A stretch of DNA of 64,000 bases from Sporosarcina globispora (GTDB taxonomy: Bacteria; Bacillota; Bacilli; Bacillales; Cytobacillaceae). Positions 52,347 to 60,672 of this stretch are shown piece by piece. Under the pieces are notes generated by a model. It made no database searches, was not told where the DNA came from, and saw only the letters and a list, made by a program, of their open reading frames with translations. Within the stretch, counting starts at the first letter, position 1. Every line of letters begins with the position of its first letter. The translations under genes and the position numbers were made by a program. The stretch spans positions 5,275,658-5,339,657 of the forward strand of contig NZ_LGUF01000007.1 in the NCBI RefSeq assembly GCF_001274725.1. The letters are read 5' to 3'.

Positions 52347-53063
52347 ATGACACTAGAGATCTTTTCACAAAATAGCTATGAGAAAAGCTGTGAGGCTGCA
52401 ATCCTCACTATCGACAATGAGAAGGTTGTCATGGATAAAACCATTTTTTATCCTACAGGGGGTGGCCAGGAGCATGATACCGGTTGGCTTAAGCAAGGAG
52501 AGGAAACCGTTGAGGTGTTCAAAGTAAAAAAAGAACAAGGAGTCATTGTGCATTATGTCAAAAACCCTGAAAAACTGTCCTCCGGAGCTGTCACAGCCGA
52601 AATTGATTGGCAAAGGAGACATGGGTTAATGCGGTACCATTCCATGTTACATGTGCTTGGAACAGTATTTTACCGGCACTATGATTCTCTTTGTACAGGC
52701 AATCAAATCTATACGGACAGGGCACGCATCGACCTGACAGGTATTACTGAGCTAAAGGAAGATGATCTCAATGAAATGGTTGCTGAAGCAAACAAAGAAA
52801 TTTCCACTAATCATAAAATATCATCAAGGATTGTGCCAAGAGAAGAAGCATCCGCTATATCAGGCTCTATTAAAACCGTTGTGAATTTGATTCCGGAATC
52901 AGTGAGAGACATACGGCTCGTTAAAATTGGCAATATAGATGAGCAGGCTTGCGGCGGAACCCACGTAAAAGAAACAGGGGAGATTGGTGAAATTATATTG
53001 GAAAAAACAAAGAATAAAGGTAAAGGTGTGACGAGGCTGGAATTGCGTTTAGAAAATTTATAA
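52347..53063 (+). CDS. AlaX-family tRNA-editing protein (alanyl-tRNA editing domain)
   Basis: A 238-aa stand-alone homologue of the editing domain of alanyl-tRNA synthetase. Zinc ligands are seen in RYHSMLHVLG (HxxxH) and ACGGTHVKETGEIG (CxxxH), and the N-terminal beta-barrel part has FYPTGGGQEHDTG. AlaX proteins deacylate tRNA(Ala) mischarged with serine or glycine. The start MTLEIFSQ has GGGAAAGTGAAAG upstream and is downstream of the promoter. Lying opposite the RidA/PLP-lyase operon, it may protect translation from a serine-like intermediate of that route, which is inference. Confidence 0.88.
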   Translation: MTLEIFSQNSYEKSCEAAILTIDNEKVVMDKTIFYPTGGGQEHDTGWLKQGEETVEVFKVKKEQGVIVHYVKNPEKLSSGAVTAEIDWQRRHGLMRYHSMLHVLGTVFYRHYDSLCTGNQIYTDRARIDLTGITELKEDDLNEMVAEANKEISTNHKISSRIVPREEASAISGSIKTVVNLIPESVRDIRLVKIGNIDEQACGGTHVKETGEIGEIILEKTKNKGKGVTRLELRLENL

Positions 53064-53105
53064 GTAGAATGAACAAATTGCAAGGAAATGTATAATATCA
53101 ACTGC

Positions 53106-53202
53106 TCCATTGTCAATGGACAGAGGGACAGGTTCTTTGTCCCTATTTCCCCTGGGACAGTGAACCTGTCCCCTTGTCCCTGCCCGATTAGCATGAAGAG
53201 AA
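53106..53202. repeat. GGGACAG-family repeat cluster
   Basis: AGGGACAGGTTCTTTGTCCCT is a near-perfect palindrome; it is followed by CTGGGACAGTGAACCTGTCC and by CTTGTCCCTGCCCGATTAG. The TGCCCGATTAG(C/T)ATGAA tail recurs at 60290. Confidence 0.7.
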
Positions 53203-53245
53203 GAGGGTGTCCCAAAGGTACAGCTTTTGGGACACCCTCTCTTTA
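53203..53245 (+). terminator. Strong terminator after the AlaX-like gene
   Basis: GAGGGTGTCCCAAA and TTTGGGACACCCTC form a 14-bp stem with an 8-nt loop, then TCTTTATAA. It is usable in both directions and lies between convergent genes. Confidence 0.8.
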
Positions 53246-53363
53246 TAAATTCTTTATCATTCAATTGCCTATTAAAATTGAAAAGATTTTCTGCTGTTTA
53301 ATTTTAGGACTGTTTAATGCAAAAGCTGAACTCATTACAGCCCATTTCCCCATTTTAAAAAAC

Positions 53364-56300
53364 CTAGTTGTTTTGCACCGTTTCAATAACTAGATTATCA
53401 AGCATAAAATCTTTATAGCCATTAAAGTTTGCCTGTGAGCCTGTCACACCTTGAGTATCGGCAGCTTTGTCAGTAGAATAAATGCCAAACCAGCTTTGAC
53501 CTGATTCATTCCCTTTTAAAGTAAAGGAATAGGTGCCAGCTTTTGCTTCCTTATTGCTGCTTGCAGTTGATTTTAATTCATCCTTGGTTAGTACTCCTTT
53601 TTCTTCAAAGGGAGCATTACCTGTAACTACTGCATAAGTTCCATCACTGCCTATTTCATAATCAAATGTGATATTATACGTGACACCTGGTTTGAATTTG
53701 AAGTTTTGAGGTATTGTTTGGTATACAAGTTTGTCACGTTTTGTTAAACCATTAGTTTTAACGGACCATTTACCAGAAATCACATCATTAACTACTTTTT
53801 GATTCCAGCCTCTTTGAGTATATGGCGCATGTAATTCAGCAAGGTGGGTTCTATTGTCTTCCACACCCTCAATATTACCAATTACAAACGGATAGATACC
53901 TTGGGCAACATTTTCAAAGTCTTGTTTGAATTTATTCTTGCTTACCTGGTTTTCAGCGTTATTTTCTACGATGCGGATATCATCAAAGTAACTTGCACCT
54001 TTCCCTGCATCTCTAGATAGATCGATGGTTATATCAGATACTTTTTTGCCAGTTTCAAAAAATACATACATATTTTGGAAATAACTTGTTCCATCTACTG
54101 TTGAAGCCATTTGACCATCTGCTTTTGCCTGCTCAGAACCCAGAGTATTGTGTGCATAAGCCCTTACATAGTTTTTAGCGATAGATTTTCCAGTACTATT
54201 TGTATACTTTTTATTGTTGGACGTAATTGTTATACTTGCTTCTTCTTCACTTCTGTTGTCAATTCCAACATAAGCAGCATACTTAGTATTTGGTTTTAAC
54301 CCCGTTACTTTTTGTGTAACATTTACTTTCTTATTATTGTTTGAGATCGTTAACATGTTATTGTTACCTTCACTCTTCGTAATCTTTACCGCTTTTGAAT
54401 CTCCTTTGACTTCCCAGTCTTTTAAGGAATTGCTGTTAAAGCCAGTATCTGTAACATGCATTCCTTCGCTCCATTTAACATCTTTGTTGGATTTTGCTTT
54501 TTTAAGAATTACATATGCGATAGATTTTTTGGCATTTAATGTGATCTTGCCATTTTTAATCGCAATCTTTTTCACATTTTTCTTACCCAGTTCGGTTAGC
54601 TCATAAACATTAACTGTTCCTTTCCAGCCCGCTGGAACAGTCCAGGTTGTTTTTCCGCCATTTGTATTCCAGTGGTATAATTTTTCATTCGCTTTGGATA
54701 ATTTTTTACCATGTTGATCCCAGAACCATGGAATTAAATACTTTTCATCACCAGGTTTACCTTCAAATACTTTCTTGCCATTAAATGTCATAGTTCTTGT
54801 ACGGTAACCATCTTTATCATTTGCAAAATCATTCGATTTTCTTTCAATTGCAAGTGTATCATTACCAGAGTCATCCTTTAGAACTGCCTTCATGCCCGGT
54901 ACCCAGTTGTAAGTTTTATTATTATCTGTCATTTCAACAGCTTTTCCATCTTCCCACTGTGACACTTTATAATGCTGGATGAATTTTACAGGAACGTTCA
55001 CAGCAAACAAGTTATCCATATAGGCTTTGTAGTCACTTCTGCCTTGCCATCCTTCAAAATCTTTCATGCTGTAGCCGCCTAATAATGGAGCATCAGCATC
55101 GCCGCCATACTGGGGATAGTTGCCAATCCATGCATCTTTTTGATGGTTTCTGATAAATCGAGTGATTGTACTATTGATGCCTTTTAGAGTATAGCCGCCA
55201 TAAGTTAAATCAGCTGCCCAGTGCTGGAATGTAGAATCATACTCGTTGGCATAACCCCATTCACTGCCTAAGCGCCAACCTAAACTGTTAATTTCTTTGC
55301 TTATCTGACGACTTGGCCAAGTACTATTATCACCTGACTGTCCATTACCCCAAACGTCTACATAAATAAAATCTAAATCATTCTTTTTGCCGCCAAGAAC
55401 GTCATAAAAATCTTTGAATCGCTGTGCTCTGCCATTTCTTAAATCATAATCAGCATCAATGTTTATTCCTTGGTCAATCCAGTTCCAGCCATATTTATAA
55501 GTTCCATCTGGATTTTTTAATAAACGATCTTCCTGAAAATATTTTGACTCTGGATAAGTTTCACTTGCATTCACGTGAACTCCAAAAGTTGCCCTATATT
55601 CTTTACCCTTCGCCAGCAGTGTTTTCATATCCTTTGCGCCGCCGATTCGAGTTCCAACATCAGCATAATTTAAATGGCCAGAATCATGCCCTTCACTGCC
55701 ATAACCTTTCAGCAGGATTGATTGCCCCAGTCCATCGGTGCTGAAAGAAAACTTCTTAACTCCATCTAAAGCCATTAAGAAAGGATTTTGAGCTTGACCC
55801 CCGAAGTTCATGTTAACGCGGTAACCAACTAAGTCTGGAACCTTTTCTGCCCCTAGAGGCTGATTCATGATTTTTCTAAATTCAATAGCTCCATCCTGCC
55901 AGTTTATTTTTTTATCATCATTAGCGTCAGCAGTAATAACAACCTTCGCAGAAGGCATTTCATATACCTCGTTTACTGTTCCATCTTCCAGCTCCAGAGT
56001 ACCGTCTTCCTTCCGATGCTTTTCTGATTTCTGATACGTCCAGAATGTACTGCTTAAACCAATTGTTTTTTGCCCTGCTTTATTTGTCGCAGCCGCAGCA
56101 GTAATTCTTTGTGCATCAGTTTTTGCAGCATAAGAATCCGGAGCTGATTTTTTTGCTAAACTATTCTCCGTATTAGACCATATTCCTGCACTTAATTCAT
56201 CATTAGAAAGGAAAGCATACATATATCCTTTTTGCTCTTCATCTTCCGTATTTAAATTTTGATCAACCTTTACCTGTATGTCACCATTGATATGTGTATT

Positions 56301-56861
56301 TGTAGACATCTGTACTCCATCTAGTACAGCATCTTTTTGACTGCTATTTACAGAAATTAAATTGTGATTTGGAATTTCAATTGTTTTAACGATTTTGTTG
56401 TCCACAATTTTTGTAATATTAAATTCTAAAATATTATCTTTAACAGCCATTTCTGCTGTAATGACTGCAGAGATATCGTTGCTATCGTCTTCTAAAGTCA
56501 TTTCATACACAATTTTATCGGATGAAACTCTTGCTTTTACTTTTGGCTTTACTGCTACGTCATTAATAAGGATTTTATCTAATGCCTCTGTTTGTCCGTA
56601 AAAAGTCTTCCCTGCTCCATTTCCAGATTTTAACCCGTACTGAATTACTCTTGGAAATTTCACATCGACAAGAACGTCCATTTTATTAGAAGAAATAACC
56701 GCTTGTGCACTTCGTGGAGTGAGTTGACTTGCTTCGTTTTTAATATCTGTTTTTTCCTCAGCTAGTGTCGGAGAACCATCCGCAAACCATGTAGAGCCTG
56801 CCATACAGCCAGCTAAAAGCACCGCAATCGTTTTCCTATACATATTTCTTGGTTTTTTCAT
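53364..56861 (-). CDS. GH101 endo-alpha-N-acetylgalactosaminidase, secreted, probable lipoprotein
   Basis: A 1165-aa glycosidase that releases the O-linked disaccharide from mucin-type glycoproteins. The GH101 catalytic core spans roughly residues 330-660; nucleophile D502 (FIYVDVWGNGQ) and acid/base E534 (LGSEWGYANEYDS) have the same 32-residue spacing as D764/E796 of the pneumococcal enzyme. An N-terminal beta-sandwich precedes it, and C-terminal beta domains (GLKPNTKYAAYVG and two carbohydrate-binding-like modules) follow. The N-terminus has a lipobox, VLLAGC with C19, so the enzyme is probably membrane-anchored rather than free; there is no LPxTG. A cre-like site is upstream. Unlike other genes here it has no sugar-uptake neighbours. 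Confidence 0.92.
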   Translation of the reverse strand: MKKPRNMYRKTIAVLLAGCMAGSTWFADGSPTLAEEKTDIKNEASQLTPRSAQAVISSNKMDVLVDVKFPRVIQYGLKSGNGAGKTFYGQTEALDKILINDVAVKPKVKARVSSDKIVYEMTLEDDSNDISAVITAEMAVKDNILEFNITKIVDNKIVKTIEIPNHNLISVNSSQKDAVLDGVQMSTNTHINGDIQVKVDQNLNTEDEEQKGYMYAFLSNDELSAGIWSNTENSLAKKSAPDSYAAKTDAQRITAAAATNKAGQKTIGLSSTFWTYQKSEKHRKEDGTLELEDGTVNEVYEMPSAKVVITADANDDKKINWQDGAIEFRKIMNQPLGAEKVPDLVGYRVNMNFGGQAQNPFLMALDGVKKFSFSTDGLGQSILLKGYGSEGHDSGHLNYADVGTRIGGAKDMKTLLAKGKEYRATFGVHVNASETYPESKYFQEDRLLKNPDGTYKYGWNWIDQGINIDADYDLRNGRAQRFKDFYDVLGGKKNDLDFIYVDVWGNGQSGDNSTWPSRQISKEINSLGWRLGSEWGYANEYDSTFQHWAADLTYGGYTLKGINSTITRFIRNHQKDAWIGNYPQYGGDADAPLLGGYSMKDFEGWQGRSDYKAYMDNLFAVNVPVKFIQHYKVSQWEDGKAVEMTDNNKTYNWVPGMKAVLKDDSGNDTLAIERKSNDFANDKDGYRTRTMTFNGKKVFEGKPGDEKYLIPWFWDQHGKKLSKANEKLYHWNTNGGKTTWTVPAGWKGTVNVYELTELGKKNVKKIAIKNGKITLNAKKSIAYVILKKAKSNKDVKWSEGMHVTDTGFNSNSLKDWEVKGDSKAVKITKSEGNNNMLTISNNNKKVNVTQKVTGLKPNTKYAAYVGIDNRSEEEASITITSNNKKYTNSTGKSIAKNYVRAYAHNTLGSEQAKADGQMASTVDGTSYFQNMYVFFETGKKVSDITIDLSRDAGKGASYFDDIRIVENNAENQVSKNKFKQDFENVAQGIYPFVIGNIEGVEDNRTHLAELHAPYTQRGWNQKVVNDVISGKWSVKTNGLTKRDKLVYQTIPQNFKFKPGVTYNITFDYEIGSDGTYAVVTGNAPFEEKGVLTKDELKSTASSNKEAKAGTYSFTLKGNESGQSWFGIYSTDKAADTQGVTGSQANFNGYKDFMLDNLVIETVQNN

Positions 56862-57187
56862 CTAAATCCTCCTTTTCTTACACCGTTACAAAGCACTTCA
56901 TTTTTAGTACAAAAAAACAAAAAATAGAAAGAACCTTAACTCATAATGCTGTCATGACAATACGAAACACAAGTTCATTGAAAGTCCTGCAAAATCACAC
57001 AGTAAGCAATCTCTCCCTTGAATTTGATATTTGATAGAATATGATACCTGCAAGGCAGTTGAAAATATATCAAAACCAGAAGCAAATACCATTCTCTACT
57101 TGTACTCAAGGGTACTTTTGTTAAAACGCTTACACAAGTGAGATGTTGGCCTTTTTTTTATAAATATTGTTTTTTCCTAATATTCAG
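56862..57187. other. Leader region of the GH101 gene
   Basis: About 320 bp of AT-rich sequence holding the ribosome binding site (AGGAGG), a small dyad CTGCCTTGCAGG near 57055, and the cre-like site at 57121. No supported ORF. Confidence 0.5.
57121..57134. promoter_or_regulatory. Candidate cre (CcpA) site upstream of the GH101 gene
   Basis: TTAAAACGCTTACA matches the core TGNAANCGNWWNCA at 13 of 14 positions (T for G at the second). Catabolite control would suit a glycosidase gene. It is 260 bp from the start codon. Confidence 0.45.
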
Positions 57188-57262
57188 TAAAAAGTTGGAC
57201 AAAGGGGCAGGTTCTTTGTCCCTGGGAGTGGGACAGGGGGACAGGTCCTTTGTCCCGCCCTC
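57188..57262. repeat. GGGACAG-family repeat cluster
   Basis: GGACAAAGGGGCAGGTTC and TTTGTCCCTGG, then GGGACAGGGGGACAGGTCC and TTTGTCCC. The arms pair in several ways. Same family as 53106 and 60258. Confidence 0.7.
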
Positions 57263-57449
57263 TCCAAAACAAATAAAAGAGGCATAATCAGACAGCATAT
57301 CTGCCTAACTATACCTCTGTTATTTTCTATCTGCTGTTTATAGTCAAATGATGAATTAACTATACTTGAACGGAAAAGCTTTGTCTGTAAATTCAAGCAT
57401 GCTTTTGGAAAGTTAGTTTGGTTTTTCGGCAAAAGCACCTTTCCTTTTG

Positions 57450-57671
57450 TCACCTTTCAAAAGCATACAGCAATATCTCCATCCCGCTATGTGTCTTGCG
57501 CCAATCATATACCACGATTGCTTCCTTATTTGTCCTGCTCTCCACTTCTGTCTTAAATCTGTTTTTAACTTCCTCGATAATGATTCTTTTATCCTCATAT
57601 TTTCCGGAGTTCACTTCTCTTTTATCATCATAAGCAATTGTGTAGTCTAACAATTTGTTTGAAATATTCAT
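57450..57671 (-). CDS. Small hypothetical protein, 73 aa
   Basis: A 73-aa charged, soluble protein (for example DDKREVNSGKYEDKRIIIEE and EAIVVYDWRKTHSGMEILLY). GAAGGGGGA lies 7 nt before the ATG, which supports translation, and the amino acid make-up is natural. I do not recognise the family, and there is nothing around it to suggest a role. Confidence 0.5.
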   Translation of the reverse strand: MNISNKLLDYTIAYDDKREVNSGKYEDKRIIIEEVKNRFKTEVESRTNKEAIVVYDWRKTHSGMEILLYAFER

Positions 57672-57747
57672 ATAAATCCCCCTTCGAAAATGGATATTTA
57701 TGTTAACATTATTATATCTCTTCCATTCTGTTAAATCTATCCAAAAT

Positions 57748-57876
57748 CTAATGATTCAGCTTAATGATATATTCCTGCTCTTTCTTCATTTCATGCTGCC
57801 TATAGGCAAGGAATATGAAAAAACATACGCACATGATCACGAATAACAGCCAAAATAAATCCGCAAAAAAGTCCAT
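57748..57876 (-). CDS. Small single-pass membrane protein, 42 aa
   Basis: A 42-aa protein beginning MDFFADLFWLLFVIMCVCFF, one membrane helix followed by a charged cytoplasmic tail (AYRQHEMKKEQEY). GGAGGGC lies at good spacing before this ATG. A longer frame upstream is not supported by a binding site. It is divergent from the two-helix protein at 57950. Confidence 0.6.
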   Translation of the reverse strand: MDFFADLFWLLFVIMCVCFFIFLAYRQHEMKKEQEYIIKLNH

Positions 57877-57949
57877 TTGCAGCCCTCCAGTGAAAAGATA
57901 TGGCCATTTTAACACACAGGATTTTATCGAATTGAAGGCGGTGAAAGTT

Positions 57950-58135
57950 TTGAATAAATCGCAGCGATTTTTATTAAGCCTATTAGCCATCATTTTGAGT
58001 TTTGCCCTATTTGTGACTGGAATACTATTTGCTGAAAAAATGCCTTTCCTGATTGTGCTGGGGATTTTGGGGCTAAGCGGGGTTTATTATTTTGTATTCC
58101 TTATTGTCAAAAAATCATCCAAGACAGAACACTAA
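57950..58135 (+). CDS. Small two-helix membrane protein, 61 aa
   Basis: A 61-aa protein with two membrane helices (FLLSLLAIILSFALFVTGIL and FLIVLGILGLSGVYYFVFLI) and a short basic tail. I take the TTG start (then NKSQRF), which has GGCGGTG 6 nt upstream. The longer frame would run antisense through the neighbouring small gene. It is 33 bp ahead of the PNPOx-like gene and may share its transcript. Family unknown. Confidence 0.5.
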   Translation: MNKSQRFLLSLLAIILSFALFVTGILFAEKMPFLIVLGILGLSGVYYFVFLIVKKSSKTEH

Positions 58136-58168
58136 AGATCCCTATTCCATTAGAAAAAGGTGAAACTT

Positions 58169-58810
58169 ATGAGGTCAAAATATCTAGATATTATAACTAC
58201 CAGAGAAGAATTTGAGTCTTTCCGGGAAGAGATCGGCACTCCCAGTGCACGTGCCGCCAGCAAAGTCATTACTTTCATCGATGAGCATTGCATTGACTTT
58301 ATTTCCAAATCTCCTTTTTTAACTATGTCCACTTCAGATTCGGACGGGAAATGTGATGTTTCTCCAAGAGGAGATTTCCCCGGGTTTGTGACGGTTCTTG
58401 ACGAGCAGCATCTTTTTATTCCGGAGCGGAAGGGCAATAAAAGAATGGATTCCGCACATAATATCATAATTAATCCCAATATTGGACTTCTTTTTTTCAT
58501 ACCTGGGCTGGGAGAAACGTTAAGAATCAATGGCAAAGCTTATATTTGCCGCGATCCTGAGCTCTTAGCAAGGAGCCAAGTAAATGGCCGGGCTCCCTTA
58601 TTTGGTATTTTAGTAGAAGCAGATGAATGCTTTATCCATTGTGCGAAAGCATTCATCCGTTCGGGATTATGGAATCAGGAGTCGTGGCTTGCGAAGGAAA
58701 CTCTTCCCTCAGCCCCTGCTATGCTGGCAGCACATGCGAACTTACCGAATGATACCTTCGAACAAGTGGCAAAGGACCTGCAAGAGGGGTATAAGAATAG
58801 GTTGTATTGA
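58169..58810 (+). CDS. Pyridoxamine 5'-phosphate oxidase-like flavin-binding protein
   Basis: A 213-aa split-barrel protein of the PNPOx-like group, resembling the MSMEG_1061 family. Features are SPFLTMSTSDSDGKCDVSPR at the start of the barrel, LFIPERKGNKRMDSAHNI, and LFFIPGLGETLRINGKAYI. Proteins of this group bind FMN, F420 or haem; without a structure the cofactor is uncertain. The ATG has AAAGGTGA upstream; a GTG three codons earlier is possible. Confidence 0.8.
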   Translation: MRSKYLDIITTREEFESFREEIGTPSARAASKVITFIDEHCIDFISKSPFLTMSTSDSDGKCDVSPRGDFPGFVTVLDEQHLFIPERKGNKRMDSAHNIIINPNIGLLFFIPGLGETLRINGKAYICRDPELLARSQVNGRAPLFGILVEADECFIHCAKAFIRSGLWNQESWLAKETLPSAPAMLAAHANLPNDTFEQVAKDLQEGYKNRLY

Positions 58811-58813
58811 AGC

Positions 58814-59402
58814 AGCCTTTCTATTGCAAGGGACACTGTTTTTGAAAGCATGAAGGAGGGTGTCATTGTTCTCATCAAAACGGGGCGATCGTAGATTATA
58901 ACCAGGCTATGCTGCCTGTTATACCAGCCCTGAAGGAATCAGCCATCGGCATGCATTTTCATGATGTTCCCAGATGCCAACGTTTCACTTATTATGTTTG
59001 ATATTGACCACTTCAAAAATGTCAATGATACATATGGACACGATGCTTGCGATCTCGTGCTGGCCCAGGTCGCAAGCATCGTGAAAAACAGCCTTCGAAA
59101 ACGGGATATCATTGAGATATGGCGGGGAAGAATTCATGATTTATTTGCCTGACACGCCTGTACACGAAGCACATCTGCTGATCGAAGCAATCCGACTGGA
59201 CATTGCTGAGAGCACGGTATTTGTGGATGATAACAAAATTTCAATCCCCTCAAGCTTCAGACTCTCACACTCTAGAGTCTCAGCGGATAATCCGGATGGT
59301 TTAACCAAAATCCTATTGAAGCACGCCGACCTCGCACTTTATGATGCAAAAAGGAACGGCAGAAACAATGTACAGCGTTATGGCGAAATACTCCATGCAT
59401 GA
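58814..59402 (+). pseudogene. Dead PAS-GGDEF (diguanylate cyclase) gene
   Basis: Three frames joined read SIARDTVFESMKEGVIVL, then [20 protein letters not shown] (PAS-like), then [20 protein letters not shown] and [20 protein letters not shown], and after a one-base shift at about 59112 [14 protein letters not shown] and LALYDAKRNGRNN. The GGEEF active site is present but in a different frame from the MFDIDHF metal site; the join between PAS and GGDEF lacks the first third of the cyclase domain, and any N-terminal sensor is gone. So no active c-di-GMP synthase is made. Confidence 0.85.
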
Positions 59403-59428
59403 CCCTGATATCGGGAAAGGAGATGATT

Positions 59429-60256
59429 TTGTTGTTTGTTCAGAAGAAGGCATCCACGGGAGAGAAAAATGGTGTTTCCTATTTGAATGGCCAAATTAAG
59501 TTTCAAGGTGTGTCATTAAATGTCTACAGCTATTTAACGGATGGCGTCTTAATCGACACTGGCGCCCAGTCCTTACATAAGTTTTTCGAACCATTTATGG
59601 ATGAAAGCGATTTTGACCAGGTCATGATTACCCATTTTCATGAAGACCATACAGGCTGCGCGGCACATGCTGAAAAAACAAAGAAACTGCCCATCTTTTT
59701 AAACAAAAAATCAATCCATTCCTGTGCAAAAAAGGCCAATTACCCCTTATACAGGAAGCTCTTTTGGGGAAAAAGAAAGCCATTTCACGCCCAGGATATG
59801 CCAGACTCGTTTTCATCCCGTAAAGCGCAGTGGGATGTCATCGATACCCCCGGCCACGCTTACGATCATAAAGCCTTCTTAAACCGGGAAACAGGCCAGC
59901 TGTTCACAGGCGACTTATTTGTCAGCGAAAAAACAAAAGTGGTTTTAGCTGAGGAAAGCATCCCGGAAATTATCCGCTCATTGGATAGGGTTCTAACTTA
60001 TGATTTCGAAGATGTATTCTGCAGCCACGGAGGTTATGTAGAAGATGGACGTGCAGCACTCGAGCGAAAACGGGACTATCTGTTATCCATTAAGCATGAG
60101 GTATTCACTCTGCACAAAGAAGGAGACTCAGCTGACGCGATCTGTCAAAAACTTTTTCCGAAAAAATATCCCATCGTTAAATTTTCAGGAGGAGAATGGG
60201 ATTCCAGACATATCGTTATATCGATATTGGATGAAAGCAAAACATTAAATCGATAA
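59429..60256 (+). CDS. MBL-fold metallo-hydrolase
   Basis: A 275-aa metallo-beta-lactamase-fold protein. Metal motifs are ITHFHEDHTGCA (HxHxDH), DTPGHAYDH and LFTGDLFVS, and SHGG near the C-terminal part. The substrate of this group is unknown; relatives include glyoxalase II-like and lactonase-like enzymes. The start is uncertain: AAAGGAG is followed by ATGATTTTGTTG, and only the TTG codons at 59429 or 59432 have workable spacing, while the ATG touches the binding site. It overlaps none of the dead GGDEF gene with this start. Confidence 0.8.
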   Translation: MLFVQKKASTGEKNGVSYLNGQIKFQGVSLNVYSYLTDGVLIDTGAQSLHKFFEPFMDESDFDQVMITHFHEDHTGCAAHAEKTKKLPIFLNKKSIHSCAKKANYPLYRKLFWGKRKPFHAQDMPDSFSSRKAQWDVIDTPGHAYDHKAFLNRETGQLFTGDLFVSEKTKVVLAEESIPEIIRSLDRVLTYDFEDVFCSHGGYVEDGRAALERKRDYLLSIKHEVFTLHKEGDSADAICQKLFPKKYPIVKFSGGEWDSRHIVISILDESKTLNR

Positions 60257-60257
60257 G

Positions 60258-60311
60258 GTGACGAAGGGGCAGGTTCCTTGTTTCCCTTGGCTCTTCTGCC
60301 CGATTAGTATG
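60258..60311. repeat. GGGACAG-family repeat, diverged copy
   Basis: AAGGGGCAGGTTCCTTGTTTCCCTT followed by TCTGCCCGATTAGTATGAAA, matching the right part of the 53106 element. Confidence 0.55.
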
Positions 60312-60314
60312 AAA

Positions 60315-60345
60315 GAAAAAACTCGCTTAGTGGGCGAGTTTTTTT
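60315..60345 (+). terminator. Terminator of the MBL-fold gene
   Basis: AAAAAACTCGC and GCGAGTTTTTTT form a stem with an 8-nt loop and a T-run. Confidence 0.85.
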
Positions 60346-60558
60346 GTTGGTGGATTTAGGGGGCTTATTTAACTAAAGCACCTTATAAGTGCATATTTTC
60401 ACAATGTTATTAATAATGTTTTAAATAATATACTGTTTTCTCACCTGGCTATTAATTCCTGTTTTCAAATAAGAAATGAATTAAATTTCTGAAATTTACT
60501 GTTTAATACATTGGGGATCGTTTACAATTTATACATCAAATACCAGGAGGTAATTTAC

Positions 60559-60615
60559 ATGAAAAACATGACAAATAAAACCGCACAGACATATAAGGGT
60601 GGAACAGAGTTATAA
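60559..60615 (+). CDS. 18-codon leader ORF upstream of an ABC exporter
   Basis: MKNMTNKTAQTYKGGTEL followed by TAA. The ribosome binding site AGGAGG with 8-nt spacing is the best in its neighbourhood, which argues for real translation of so short a frame. The codons for TYKG form one arm of a perfect 11-bp stem, so ribosome position here would control folding of the leader. The ABC exporter starts 57 bp downstream. This is the arrangement of attenuation leaders such as BmrB ahead of bmrCD; the sequence itself is unlike BmrB as far as I can tell. Confidence 0.6.
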   Translation: MKNMTNKTAQTYKGGTEL

Positions 60616-60656
60616 AATAACGGTGTCCCCCTTATATGTGTTTATTTAAATAACAC
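60589..60656 (+). promoter_or_regulatory. Leader stem-loops of the ABC exporter gene
   Basis: ACATATAAGGG (60589) and CCCTTATATGT (60629) are perfectly complementary over 11 bp around a 29-nt loop that holds the leader stop codon. A second dyad, GTGTTTATTTAAATAACAC, starts inside the right arm, so the two stems compete. CCCCCTT of the right arm can also pair with AAGGGG at the exporter's ribosome binding site. Confidence 0.6.
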
Positions 60657-60672
60657 AGTAAAGGGGTAAGTT

